A stretch of DNA of 64,000 bases from Chloroflexota bacterium (GTDB lineage Bacteria > Chloroflexota > Anaerolineae > Aggregatilineales > J027), in contig QMIT01000007.1 in assembly GCA_024434115.1 (NCBI GenBank), forward strand, positions 62,001-126,000. The letters run 5' to 3'. The notes under the pieces are model-generated. The model worked only from the letters and a program-made list of their open reading frames with translations, was not told the DNA's origin and did not search any database. Both the position numbers and the translations under genes were made by a program. Positions within the stretch are counted from its first letter, which is position 1, and every line of letters starts with the position of its first letter. Positions 52,256 to 61,010 of this stretch are shown one piece after another.

Positions 52256-54697
52256 ATGAAGGATCACCAATCCCTATGGAGCCGCCAAAATTTCATGGAC
52301 TTACAGGCCACTTTTGCCCAAGCCTCAATCAAAACGAGCCAAAATTTAAAAACGATTGCGCGTGAATCGGCTGTCCGTGAACTCTCTCATCTATCCCTAC
52401 CAGAAATTGATGCGGTGGCGGAATTAGTGGCACAGGTTGTACCAGCAGGCAATGTACCGGGCGTGATTTTGAATGGCCTTGCCCGTCTACCCACCCGCCG
52501 CTTACCCTTACAAAACGTCCAGCGCGACATCAATTTGCTATTTAAAGGGGTGGAGCAAACTTTAGATAAAGTTGTATATGGGGCTTTTTTTGCGGGGCCA
52601 GCCGCCGTCATTTGGGGGTATCAAAATCTGCTGAAGTTGGCTGGAAAAGACCCGGAAGAATCTTTTCCAGAAGGGACATGGCAGTTTTATCTGGATTATG
52701 CCTTGCGTGAAGACACCGCCCGTCATGCCAATGAGACGCACGGTTTTGATACCGCGCTTAAGCAGCATAAGATTGATCTATCTTTGGTAGATCGGGCAAC
52801 GGCGTGGGCCATGACCGCGATTTATACCCTCCATCAATATCCTCGATTGTTGGAAAATGAATGGCGTGAGCGCGTCTATACGTCCATCCTGCAAAACCTG
52901 ACCACCGATCTGCCGGATGCCGCCCGCTACAGACGGGTATATGGTGAATGGGAAAAGCAACGGCCCTATGGGAGAGGGCGGGATGCTACCTCAGTTGAAG
53001 ACTACCCCCAATATCGCCGCCACAAATTTGACCAATTTTGGGCCAAGATAATCGAGCCTTTGGATGGCACACTAAAGCATGAACTCGAACAGCGTATCAA
53101 AGTTGCCGAGGATGAATTGCTGACTGATTACCAGCGGCAACTCTCCATATTGGCCTATTTGGAACCGACGGCATATGGCGAAAAGCGGATTCCGATTCGA
53201 CTTGAAGAGGCTGGGATTGGGATAATTCATCGTGGTTTTTACTACTTACTGCCAGTTTGCCAAGCAGGAACGGCACACGTTGCTGATGCCCATCATGTTC
53301 GGAGGCAGATGGCGACGATACTATCACAGCCAACGAATGGCGCATCAGATGGCTTATTGTACCTAGCAGGCATCAAGCGTGCGGTTTTGGGCGGCCTCCG
53401 TTCCAAATTAAGTAAGGAATTCCAACAAGCACTCGAAACACTGCGTTTTGCACCCATACTTATTAACCTTGATCGCCGTCCTCGAAATCTTCCTCTAAGT
53501 CAAATCCGACAAGCTGAACGCGGAGTTGGGGATCATGCTCTCACTATTTTTGATACAGGTGAAACGATGGTGTTTGACCAATCACACATCTTTTTTGATG
53601 GCGCATGGGGATCGGCGTTGGCGGAAATAATGACGAATGAAGCGTTGTCATGGGCAGTCTATTTGTTGAATTTGCCTCCTGCACAACCCAAGCCAACACA
53701 GCCAATGTCCTTGCCAATTCACCTCACCAGTGCCGACCAAAAGCTGATTGAGAATCAGCCGCGTGTAATGCCAGAGTCCAGTGCGGAGACGGATAGCATC
53801 AAATTGAGACCCATCCTGTCGCTGCGAAATTTATTTAAACAACGTAGTGATCTCATTCAACTAACTGTCAATGATCTGCTGATTTTGTACCGCGCCTTAC
53901 ATAGCATGAGTTACGAACCGTCGCCTACCCTAATCGGCCAATTAGAGGAGCTAAGTCCTCGTATTAGGGACATGAAAAAGGTTTTGGAGGTCATCCATGC
54001 GAGGCAAAATCCGGTTATTCTCGTTCCAATTGATGCCAGCCCACGATCCCCACGTGATCGCCTTCACCCGATGACATTTGAAGTGCCGCTTGCAGAATTG
54101 GATTTTGTTAGGCGGCATGATGAAGTGCTTGATGCATTGAACGCCTATGAAAGCGCCACTGGAGACCGTGCCTCTTATTATCAGCGATTTGATGATTTGC
54201 AGCGGCAATATTTGGCGATGCTGGCGGGGTTTGGTGAGATTTTGAGCCGTGCCAAAAAAATTGCCATTGAAGGCGAAAGTATGAGTGTGGGCACCATCAA
54301 ACTCCTCGCCCATATTCCGACCCCCTTACAACGGTTGTTAGATGAAATTCCGGGGCGGTTTGATATGCTGAATGATCTCATCAAAGGGCGGGAGGTATTT
54401 TCAAATGTCGGGGCAGTTGCAAAGTCCAGCACCCTTACGCGGTTTATCAGTGCGAAAGATGACAATGACAAAAAGCTCTTGGTTTGGGGGGTGATTACGG
54501 ATGCCAATGGCGTCATGCGTATATCGTTGCGTGACTTTCGGGCGCATGTTGGAATATTGCAAGCAGCAGGATACCACGAACTTGCTCAACATATCACGCA
54601 GGATTATCTTGAGAGTTATGCAATGGGTCTGAATCACTACGTTGACGATTTACGCCGAATCACCCTCACCAGCCGCGAAACTCGTATTCAAAGATAG
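52256..54697 (+). CDS. Unknown 813-aa protein encoded ahead of two Ser/Thr kinases
   Basis: I do not recognise this family with confidence. The protein has no signal peptide. Residues about 100-120 (VYGAFFAGPAAVIWGYQNLL) are hydrophobic and could touch a membrane. FPEGTWQFYLDYALREDTARHANETHGFD (residues about 139-167, in parts) looks like a conserved, possibly metal-binding block with His and Asp/Glu. The C-terminal half is helical. It is separated by 12 nt from the first kinase gene, so it may be a kinase substrate or partner. The ATG lies only 5 nt after a perfect TATAAT, so it may be translated without a leader. A start at 52295 is the alternative. Confidence 0.7.
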   Translation: MKDHQSLWSRQNFMDLQATFAQASIKTSQNLKTIARESAVRELSHLSLPEIDAVAELVAQVVPAGNVPGVILNGLARLPTRRLPLQNVQRDINLLFKGVEQTLDKVVYGAFFAGPAAVIWGYQNLLKLAGKDPEESFPEGTWQFYLDYALREDTARHANETHGFDTALKQHKIDLSLVDRATAWAMTAIYTLHQYPRLLENEWRERVYTSILQNLTTDLPDAARYRRVYGEWEKQRPYGRGRDATSVEDYPQYRRHKFDQFWAKIIEPLDGTLKHELEQRIKVAEDELLTDYQRQLSILAYLEPTAYGEKRIPIRLEEAGIGIIHRGFYYLLPVCQAGTAHVADAHHVRRQMATILSQPTNGASDGLLYLAGIKRAVLGGLRSKLSKEFQQALETLRFAPILINLDRRPRNLPLSQIRQAERGVGDHALTIFDTGETMVFDQSHIFFDGAWGSALAEIMTNEALSWAVYLLNLPPAQPKPTQPMSLPIHLTSADQKLIENQPRVMPESSAETDSIKLRPILSLRNLFKQRSDLIQLTVNDLLILYRALHSMSYEPSPTLIGQLEELSPRIRDMKKVLEVIHARQNPVILVPIDASPRSPRDRLHPMTFEVPLAELDFVRRHDEVLDALNAYESATGDRASYYQRFDDLQRQYLAMLAGFGEILSRAKKIAIEGESMSVGTIKLLAHIPTPLQRLLDEIPGRFDMLNDLIKGREVFSNVGAVAKSSTLTRFISAKDDNDKKLLVWGVITDANGVMRISLRDFRAHVGILQAAGYHELAQHITQDYLESYAMGLNHYVDDLRRITLTSRETRIQR

Positions 54698-54709
54698 GAT
54701 CAGTTTACG

Positions 54710-56539
54710 TTGAACGACCCTTTAATTGGTAGGCAGGTAGCGAATTTTCGTATTGAGCGAGTGCTTGGGCGGGGCGGCATGGCACAAGTGTATTATGGAC
54801 GAGATGTTAAACTACAGCGCCCTGTCGCCGTTAAAGTCATTGATGCGAGTTTTCGCGGCAATCCTGTTTATGCCCGCCGCTTCGTCCAAGAAGCCAGAAC
54901 CATTGCCACATGGCGACATGAAAACATCGTGCAAATCTATTACGCCGATAACGAAGGCGATTTCTATTACTTTGTGATGGAATATATTGATGGCCTCGAT
55001 TTGGCGGGGTTGCTTGCACGATATTTGCGTAATGGCGAGTTAATGCCCCTAGAGGATGTCATACGGATTGGTCGAGCCATCGCCAGCGCATTAGATTATG
55101 CCCATCAAAAGGGTGTAGTTCACCGCGACGTTAAACCATCGAACGTAATGGTGGCGACAGATGACCGTATTGTATTGATGGATTTTGGCCTCGCCTTAGA
55201 CTCGCATCAAGGCACGATGGGCGAAGTATTTGGCACACCTCACTACATCGCTCCTGAACAAGCCCGCAATTCCAGCAATGCCGTTCCTCAGTCCGACCTT
55301 TATTCGTTAGGCATTATCTTGTATGAAATGTTGACAGGCACTGTTCCGTATGATGATCCTTCGCCGACTGCTGTTGCCTTACAACATCTAACTCTGCCGC
55401 TTCCACCGCCGCGTGAACGCAATCCTGCATTAAATGTAGAGACAGAAGCAGTGTTGATTAAGGCCCTGAGCAAATCACCCGCCGAACGTTATCAAAAAGG
55501 GTACGAACTGATGGATGCTCTGGAAAAGGCCCTTAGTGCCCAGTCCTTTGCATCCCCCATCGAACTCCCTCCGCTCCCGGCTGGAATGGAATTCCGTCCT
55601 CAAACATCCCTATCAAAGGTCAGTGTTGCAGATTGGCTGGCTCGCCATACCCAAGAAACCCAAACCTCGACTGCTTACCCAATCCCCGGCCTTCCTCCTA
55701 CCCGCCGCAGCCTTCAAACATCAGAAGTGAGCCGACAAGCCCCACTTCCGAATATGGCCTCATCTGGCAAAAAATGGGGATGGTTGATTGGTGCGGGTTT
55801 AGCATTTGTTTTAATTGTCGGGCTAGTCATCGCAGGATTCGTTTTGTTGAGCGGTGATGGAGATGAGAACAAACAGACTGTCGCCACAACAGCAACCCAT
55901 TCACCAACCACTGCCACAGAAGTCTCAGCTATAGTGACCTCCGTACCAACGTTTACCGCAAGTCCAACAGAGGCCATAAGCGTAGCTGGGATACCAACAG
56001 TTGTTACTCTTTTTCCGTCTGCCACACCCACAGCCACCCTCACGGAAACGGCCACATCAACCAGTTCACCTACATCAACGGAGACCACGAGTTTTACCCC
56101 AACGGTTGACCAAGTCGTAGTTCCTGCCATCCCTACTGTTAAATATCCTAATGGGCGGCGTGTGGTACTACTCTACAATGCGGACAGTTTTTATATTCTA
56201 AATGTCTCAGATGGTAGCCTTCAGACCACTTCTTTCGGGTTCGAGCGTGTCCTCAATGAGGGTAACTTTTCGAATCGCTTTTACGGTAATCAATTGGCAC
56301 GTTTCTATCCAACGATTGACACGAGTTATTGTGCCCGGATGGAAATTTTGCAGCGAACAGGATATCTCCGACCAAGCGAGTGCCGGGGTTACAACAGCAG
56401 CATTACCCCACAGGCACAGGACAGTTTTGTATTTTGGACGGCTGACCCAAGTAGTATGCAATTTCGTGTCTTATGGAATGAGGAAGAAATCGCTCGATGC
56501 GAAATTAGCACAGAGTTTTGCGAGGTGTATTTGCCATGA
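54710..56539 (+). CDS. Transmembrane Ser/Thr protein kinase, PknB type (first)
   Basis: A 609-aa kinase. The N-terminal 270 residues hold a complete Hanks-type domain: GRGGMAQVYYGRD (P-loop), VAVKVID (Lys), HRDVKPSNVMV (catalytic loop), MDFGLA (DFG) and GTPHYIAPEQA. One transmembrane helix lies near residues 355-380 (GWLIGAGLAFVLIVGLVIAG). It is followed by a Thr/Ser/Pro-rich stalk and a C-terminal outer domain ending in VLWNEEEIARCEISTEFCEVYLP (in parts). The outer part would sense a signal and the inner kinase would phosphorylate partners. The start is TTG 54710 behind AGGATCAG. The stop overlaps the next kinase gene by 4 nt. Confidence 0.92.
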   Translation: MNDPLIGRQVANFRIERVLGRGGMAQVYYGRDVKLQRPVAVKVIDASFRGNPVYARRFVQEARTIATWRHENIVQIYYADNEGDFYYFVMEYIDGLDLAGLLARYLRNGELMPLEDVIRIGRAIASALDYAHQKGVVHRDVKPSNVMVATDDRIVLMDFGLALDSHQGTMGEVFGTPHYIAPEQARNSSNAVPQSDLYSLGIILYEMLTGTVPYDDPSPTAVALQHLTLPLPPPRERNPALNVETEAVLIKALSKSPAERYQKGYELMDALEKALSAQSFASPIELPPLPAGMEFRPQTSLSKVSVADWLARHTQETQTSTAYPIPGLPPTRRSLQTSEVSRQAPLPNMASSGKKWGWLIGAGLAFVLIVGLVIAGFVLLSGDGDENKQTVATTATHSPTTATEVSAIVTSVPTFTASPTEAISVAGIPTVVTLFPSATPTATLTETATSTSSPTSTETTSFTPTVDQVVVPAIPTVKYPNGRRVVLLYNADSFYILNVSDGSLQTTSFGFERVLNEGNFSNRFYGNQLARFYPTIDTSYCARMEILQRTGYLRPSECRGYNSSITPQAQDSFVFWTADPSSMQFRVLWNEEEIARCEISTEFCEVYLP

Positions 56540-58956
56540 CAATGCCGAATATCCCAGACTCACTGCCGGGGCAAATGCTAGACGATTATCTCATCGAGAC
56601 ATTGTTAGGGCATGGAGGGATGGCACGAGTTTATCGTGCTTGGGACACCAAAGTACGTCGTTATGTGGCGATTAAAGTTATTGACAAATCATTCCGAGGT
56701 GAAGCGGATTACATTGAACGATTTGAGCGTGAGGCACAGGCCATCGGGCAGTTACAGCATCCCAATATTGTTATACTCTATCGCTATGGTGAAGCAGAAG
56801 GGGTGCTTTACATGGCGATGCAATACATTGAGGGGGCTGATCTTGCAACACTGTTGGAACAATTTCACCATAAAGATGAATTCATTCCACCAGAAGATGC
56901 CAGCCGTATTATGCGTGAAATATGCGCCGCTCTAGATTATGCTCACAGCCGAGGGGTAATCCATCGGGATGTTAAGCCGAACAATATCCTTATCAGCAAA
57001 GAAGGACGGGCTTTTCTGACGGATTTTGGACTGGCCCTACTCACCGAGGTGGGAACACAGGGCGAAATCTTTGGTTCGCCGCATTATATTTCACCTGAAC
57101 AAGCGATTTCCTCGTCCGGGGCTATTCCTCAAAGTGATTTCTATTCATTGGGGGTTGTTTTATACGAAATGTTTACGGGGCAAGTTCCCTTTAACGCCGT
57201 CAACCCGCTAGACATTTCGATGCTGCACATGACAGAACCGCCACCCCCTCCTCGGCAATTGCGTTCAGAAATCGCACCGGAGATTGAAGCGGTTATTCTA
57301 AAAACACTGGAAAAAGAACCCCTTAATCGCTATCCAAGTGGAGCAGCATTATCGGCTGCGCTTGATCATGCCATCCAATCTACCATCTCATCCCAGTTGG
57401 CTGCACATCAAAGTATTCTTGAGGCGGTCACATTAGAAGTTAGACGCAATCCACTCCCTCCTGCGCCAGTCATAGCAAATACGCCATTCCCAACAAGTCC
57501 GGTTCCACCCAAATTGCCAACCGTTCCAGCCACGTCTGCTGCTCCCACAATGCCACACCGTCAGCCAAATCAGCAGTGGATATGGGTGGCAGTCGGTGGG
57601 GTGATAGTTTTGTTACTTCTGATAATTGGTGGACTACTTCTATTGCTGGCGAGCGATGATGAAAAAGAACCTGCCAAATCTCAAGGTCAAAATCTTGAAA
57701 CCTCATCCTTAGCGCCAAGTGAGGCTGTTATTGGATCAATTGCTCCCACTGTAACACTGGCCGTTGAGCAGCCTTCTGTTTTACCTGCTTCAACTATCAC
57801 ACCATTCCCAACTTTAACAGCCTTCGCAGCCGACACGATTCCAAATCCCACACTGGCTCCAACGCTTACTCTGCCTGTAACACTGAGTTCTGGGGTCTCC
57901 ATTTCCACACAGATCATACCTGATGGAAATTACGCCATGACGATAACACGGGGGAAAAAAGACAGTCTAATCATTGCCAATGCCAGCCAGACACTGCTGA
58001 ACCCCGCTTTATTGGCATTTCGAAGTAGCAAGAATAATCTTGAGATTACATTTCAAGGCATTTCACCATTATTTAGTGGGCAGTGCTTCGGGATAGTAAA
58101 ACGCGCCTCCGATTCGATCAACCAACAAGACGTTAACTGCACTTTGGCTGCCGACCCGGTGGTGATAGAAGGCAAGGAATTTTGGAAAGAGCCGTTTGCC
58201 GTTTATTACGATACTGTATTGGTCGGATTTTGCGAATCTGACCCCTGTTCACTCGAGTTTGCCCCGCAACAGCCCATCAATGAACCACAAGTCGGTTATG
58301 CGGTGATGATTGGTTGGGATAAAGACAGCCTTGCCGTATTCAACCTGACAGTAACAGGTCTACCGTTAGCACATTTGAGCCTTATCAATCAAAATGGGCA
58401 ATTGAATGGTACACAATGGCAAATCACTGCGCTAAATAATGGGCAGTGTGCCGTAGTTCGTACCAGAGACGGGGCGCATTTGCCACCGGGTTTGTGTAAT
58501 GACCCCAGTGAAGTGGTAAGTGCCTTTACGCAAACGGGGAATTTTTGGGAACAACCTTTTGCAGTCTACTATGCTAATCGCATGATTGGCTTCTGTGGTG
58601 AGAAGACCTGCACGATAGACTTTGCAGTCCCCCTATCTTTTCTGATCCCGTCAGACCGAATGAATGTACCACCGGGAAGCATACTGTTGACAGGTGGCAT
58701 CGGACTCTCGACTGGCGCACAGTTGCCACCCGGCGATATACAAATTGAAGGATATTGTACTGGCTTAGGCTACACTGCCGACCACACCGAGACCGATTGG
58801 TTCTGTAAGGACGCGGCGAATAATGCGGTTTTACCGATCGGCGTAAACGAACTAGATGCAATTTGCAGGGCGACCTACAATCGGCAAACTGCCTTTGCTA
58901 TGCTTCAAGGTAGTAGTCCAACTACCGCCTTCAATTGGCGATGTTATGGCTACTAA
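56536..58956 (+). CDS. Transmembrane Ser/Thr protein kinase, PknB type (second)
   Basis: An 806-aa kinase from the ATG at 56536, which overlaps the previous stop and has GAGGTG about 9 nt upstream. The kinase domain is complete: GHGGMARVYRAWD, YVAIKVID, HRDVKPNNILI, TDFGLAL and GSPHYISPEQA. A transmembrane helix (WIWVAVGGVIVLLLLIIGGLLL, in parts) lies near residue 355, followed by a Pro/Thr stalk. The outer part has two related modules with the shared pattern FWxxPFAVYY...GFCxxxxC (residues about 540-575 and 660-695) and a third Cys-rich end segment (YCTGLGYTADHTETDWFC). It probably works with the first kinase. Confidence 0.92.
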   Translation: MTMPNIPDSLPGQMLDDYLIETLLGHGGMARVYRAWDTKVRRYVAIKVIDKSFRGEADYIERFEREAQAIGQLQHPNIVILYRYGEAEGVLYMAMQYIEGADLATLLEQFHHKDEFIPPEDASRIMREICAALDYAHSRGVIHRDVKPNNILISKEGRAFLTDFGLALLTEVGTQGEIFGSPHYISPEQAISSSGAIPQSDFYSLGVVLYEMFTGQVPFNAVNPLDISMLHMTEPPPPPRQLRSEIAPEIEAVILKTLEKEPLNRYPSGAALSAALDHAIQSTISSQLAAHQSILEAVTLEVRRNPLPPAPVIANTPFPTSPVPPKLPTVPATSAAPTMPHRQPNQQWIWVAVGGVIVLLLLIIGGLLLLLASDDEKEPAKSQGQNLETSSLAPSEAVIGSIAPTVTLAVEQPSVLPASTITPFPTLTAFAADTIPNPTLAPTLTLPVTLSSGVSISTQIIPDGNYAMTITRGKKDSLIIANASQTLLNPALLAFRSSKNNLEITFQGISPLFSGQCFGIVKRASDSINQQDVNCTLAADPVVIEGKEFWKEPFAVYYDTVLVGFCESDPCSLEFAPQQPINEPQVGYAVMIGWDKDSLAVFNLTVTGLPLAHLSLINQNGQLNGTQWQITALNNGQCAVVRTRDGAHLPPGLCNDPSEVVSAFTQTGNFWEQPFAVYYANRMIGFCGEKTCTIDFAVPLSFLIPSDRMNVPPGSILLTGGIGLSTGAQLPPGDIQIEGYCTGLGYTADHTETDWFCKDAANNAVLPIGVNELDAICRATYNRQTAFAMLQGSSPTTAFNWRCYGY

Positions 58957-59084
58957 CCATTCTAAATCTTAGGGCTATTCTCAAGTTCTCAATCTACAGT
59001 GACAGGGTGTTGATCTGCCCCCACAGCCACCGCCGAAGTGAATCAATAGGCGAATAGTAACGACCTACTTTGGAGCGAAACCTC

Positions 59085-59168
59085 ATGACCGATTCACTTG
59101 ATCCCCGACCTGAAAACCTGAAGCAGCGTGTTTGGGATGCTGGCATTCTTGCCCTATCAACCTTTTGA
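59085..59168 (+). CDS. Possible 27-aa ORF ending at the tRNA-Sec-like sequence
   Basis: ATG 59085 has TTGGAG about 10 nt upstream and encodes MTDSLDPRPENLKQRVWDA followed by GILALSTF, ending at TGA 59166-59168. The sequence looks protein-like, with an amphipathic helix, as if it were the start of a longer gene now interrupted by the tRNA-Sec sequence. It may equally be chance. No homologue can be named. Confidence 0.3.
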   Translation: MTDSLDPRPENLKQRVWDAGILALSTF

Positions 59169-59257
59169 TATGAGCGCCGAGGTGGGCTTCCCGGTCTTCA
59201 AAACCGGTGACGGGCAGCGTGCCTGTCCGTGGTGGGTTCGACTCCCATGTATTCCCG
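59164..59257 (+). tRNA. Selenocysteine tRNA (UCA)-like sequence with imperfect 5' acceptor strand
   Basis: The anticodon arm is CCGGT-CTTCAAA-ACCGG with anticodon UCA. A long variable arm (GACGGGC/GCCTGTC, seven pairs), a T arm (GTGGG-TTCGACT-CCCAT) and discriminator G follow, all as in bacterial tRNA-Sec. The 3' acceptor strand is GTATTCCC (59249-59256). The 5' strand expected from the layout is TTTGATAT (59164-59171): five of eight positions pair, but the three outermost are T x C mismatches, and the D stem is also imperfect. It may be a pseudogene, an integration remnant or a divergent functional tRNA. No selenoprotein machinery is in the window. Confidence 0.6.
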
Positions 59258-59550
59258 TACCTCTTATATGGCTCAAAACCAGACTGTTCCTTGTTATTCT
59301 TCCAGATGGGGAAAGTATCTCTTCACTTTCCTCACTTTATGTCTCACATGCTTTGAGTCTCTACAGCGAATTCCCATCTGCTCTTTTTTATCGCTGGTGT
59401 TATGGACGTGCCGCTCGATACAGGATTTTTGACAGCCCTCTATCATGAAGTCACGTATGACTCGACTTCGGCAATGGCAATTAACCCCTCCAATAATGTT
59501 CATTATCAAATACCTCAGGCGAATTGTGCTGCCTTTGCCAGTAGCATAAG

Positions 59551-60123
59551 TTAAAACTCGATATTCAATGTACTTTGAATGCTCGGAGTAACCAGTTGGC
59601 GAAAATAAGCATCCATTTTCTCCGGCGTGACGGGCATATTGTTATCCAACCACCATTTCAGCAAAGTCAGGAAAGCTCCCGTAATGTAATGGGTCACAAT
59701 CGGTAGGGGAATTGGGGATGAACGTTCCCCTAGTTTATGTTTAAGCTCGGCCTCGAGATGGGCATTTAAATGGGCCTCAAATGCCTTGAAAATCACTTCA
59801 ATCCCTTTGCCCCAGACCAGCGCCTTATAAAGATGATGGTTTTCTTGGGTGTGTTGGAACACTCTCAAGGTGGGGAACAGGGTATATTCGTCTTGGTAGG
59901 CTGCTTCTCCCAAATGTCGCCCCACTTCCTCAAACTGGCTGGTCAGCAGATCTTCTTTGTCCAAATAATGCGCGTAAAACGTAGAACGCCCCACATTTGC
60001 ACGGTCAATGATGTCTTGCACCGTAATGGCGTCATAGTTTTTTTCCAACATCAGTTCGAGCAGGGCCGTCGTAAGCAACTGACGAGTACGCTGAGAGCGG
60101 CGGTCATTTTTGGTATTTTTCAT
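59551..60123 (-). CDS. TetR/AcrR family transcriptional regulator
   Basis: From the ATG at 60123 the product is 190 aa, typical for TetR regulators. The DNA-binding domain reads RTRQLLTTALLELMLEKNYDAITVQDIIDRANVGRSTFYAHYLDKEDLL (in parts), with the helix-turn-helix at TVQDIIDRANVGRSTFYAHY. The C-terminal part is a helical ligand or dimer domain with AcrR_C-like features. A start at 60198 would overlap a TATAAT-like -10 element on the minus strand and is less likely. The gene diverges from the ABC exporter, which it probably represses, and a palindrome lies between them. Confidence 0.9.
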   Translation of the reverse strand: MKNTKNDRRSQRTRQLLTTALLELMLEKNYDAITVQDIIDRANVGRSTFYAHYLDKEDLLTSQFEEVGRHLGEAAYQDEYTLFPTLRVFQHTQENHHLYKALVWGKGIEVIFKAFEAHLNAHLEAELKHKLGERSSPIPLPIVTHYITGAFLTLLKWWLDNNMPVTPEKMDAYFRQLVTPSIQSTLNIEF

Positions 60124-60129
60124 AGACAC

Positions 60130-60172
60130 TTTGCGCTTTCTGTTCAATAGCGGATATTTTGCGCTTTTTGTT
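60130..60172. repeat. Direct repeat near the TetR start
   Basis: TTTGCGCTTTCTGTT (60130-60144) recurs as TTTGCGCTTTTTGTT (60158-60172), 14 of 15 positions identical with a 28-nt period. It lies in the leader of tetR and just upstream of the exporter promoter. Confidence 0.5.
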
Positions 60173-60174
60173 GA

Positions 60175-60235
60175 TTGAATCCCGTTCCTGAATCCCATTA
60201 TACTGCAAATCGAACAATATGTTCATTATCGAATA
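60175..60235. promoter_or_regulatory. Divergent promoter/operator region of tetR and the ABC exporter
   Basis: For the exporter, TTGAAT (60175-60180) and TATACT (60199-60204) are 18 nt apart. On the minus strand, TATAAT near 60198-60203 with TGAACA about 17 nt upstream can serve tetR. The palindrome GAACA-ATA-TGTTC (60212-60224) falls between the minus-strand -35 and -10 and just after the plus-strand -10, so a bound TetR would block both. Confidence 0.6.
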
Positions 60236-60254
60236 GAGTGTAAGGAATTCACAG

Positions 60255-61010
60255 ATGGGGAATCATCGTAATAATGGCAGAAGTGTGCCAGCAACCGACG
60301 TGGTGCGGCTCAAACAAGTCTCCAAAACCTATGAAACCAGTGCGGGAAGTTTTGACGCCCTTAAAACCATTGATCTGAGTATTCAGTCAGGTGAATTTGT
60401 GGCAGTGGTGGGCAAGTCGGGGAGCGGAAAATCAACCCTCCTCAATGTCATTACAGGAATTGATCGTGTTACATCAGGCGAGGTCTGGGTCAATAATGCA
60501 GCCTTACATACCCTCAATGAAAATCAGCTTGCTATTTGGCGGGGACGCACTATAGGGATTGTCTTTCAATTCTTCCAGTTACTGCCCACGCTGACCGTCA
60601 TTGAAAATGTGATGCTCCCAATGGATTTTGGTGGTTATCTCGCTGGTAAACAACGCAAAGCCCGTGCGATGGAACTCCTAACCCTAGTCGGGATTGAATC
60701 ACAAGCCTATAAATTACCGAATGCGCTCTCTGGTGGGCAACAGCAGCGGGCAGCTATTGCACGTGCCTTAGCCAATGATCCACCCATTATTGTCGCCGAT
60801 GAACCCACTGGAAACTTGGATAGCCACACCTCCGAAGTCATCCTTCAGTTGTTTGCTTCCCTGATACAAGAGGGCAAAACGATTTTGATGGTCACGCACG
60901 AACCCGCCATCTCGCAGTATACCAATCGAACTATTACGTTGGCGGACGGGGCCATCCTCAGTGACATGATGCCCGAAAGGAGCGACTATGCTCAACCCAC
61001 GCTGGCGTAA
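60255..61010 (+). CDS. ABC exporter ATP-binding protein, MacB/LolD type
   Basis: A 251-aa ATPase with Walker [20 protein letters not shown]-loop region [13 protein letters not shown], signature [15 protein letters not shown], Walker [14 protein letters not shown] and H-loop VTHEP. The STLLN...[10 protein letters not shown] block is typical of the MacB/LolD/FtsE group. AAGGAA lies 8 nt before its ATG. It overlaps the permease gene that follows by 23 nt. The pair probably expels a toxic compound or moves a lipid/lipoprotein, under control of the divergent TetR. Confidence 0.92.
   Translation: MGNHRNNGRSVPATDVVRLKQVSKTYETSAGSFDALKTIDLSIQSGEFVAVVGKSGSGKSTLLNVITGIDRVTSGEVWVNNAALHTLNENQLAIWRGRTIGIVFQFFQLLPTLTVIENVMLPMDFGGYLAGKQRKARAMELLTLVGIESQAYKLPNALSGGQQQRAAIARALANDPPIIVADEPTGNLDSHTSEVILQLFASLIQEGKTILMVTHEPAISQYTNRTITLADGAILSDMMPERSDYAQPTLA

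Larger units (their letters stand above)
58957..59550. other. Long intergenic region holding a tRNA-Sec-like sequence
   Basis: Apart from the tRNA-Sec-like sequence (59164-59257) and a possible 27-codon ORF (59085-59168), this stretch has no supportable gene. A sequence at 59493-59512 closely resembles the regulatory element near the TetR promoter (60217-60235) and contains the palindrome ATAATG-TT-CATTAT. Confidence 0.5.

Noticed and set aside
59085-59257. UGA at 59166 as a selenocysteine codon of the small ORF
   Set aside because: The frame continues straight through the tRNA-Sec-like sequence and hits another TGA; no SECIS-like hairpin apart from the tRNA fold is apparent.
59445-59549. 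34-codon ORF upstream of the tetR 3' end
   Set aside because: No ribosome site, unusual composition, and it overlaps the repeated regulatory element; likely chance.
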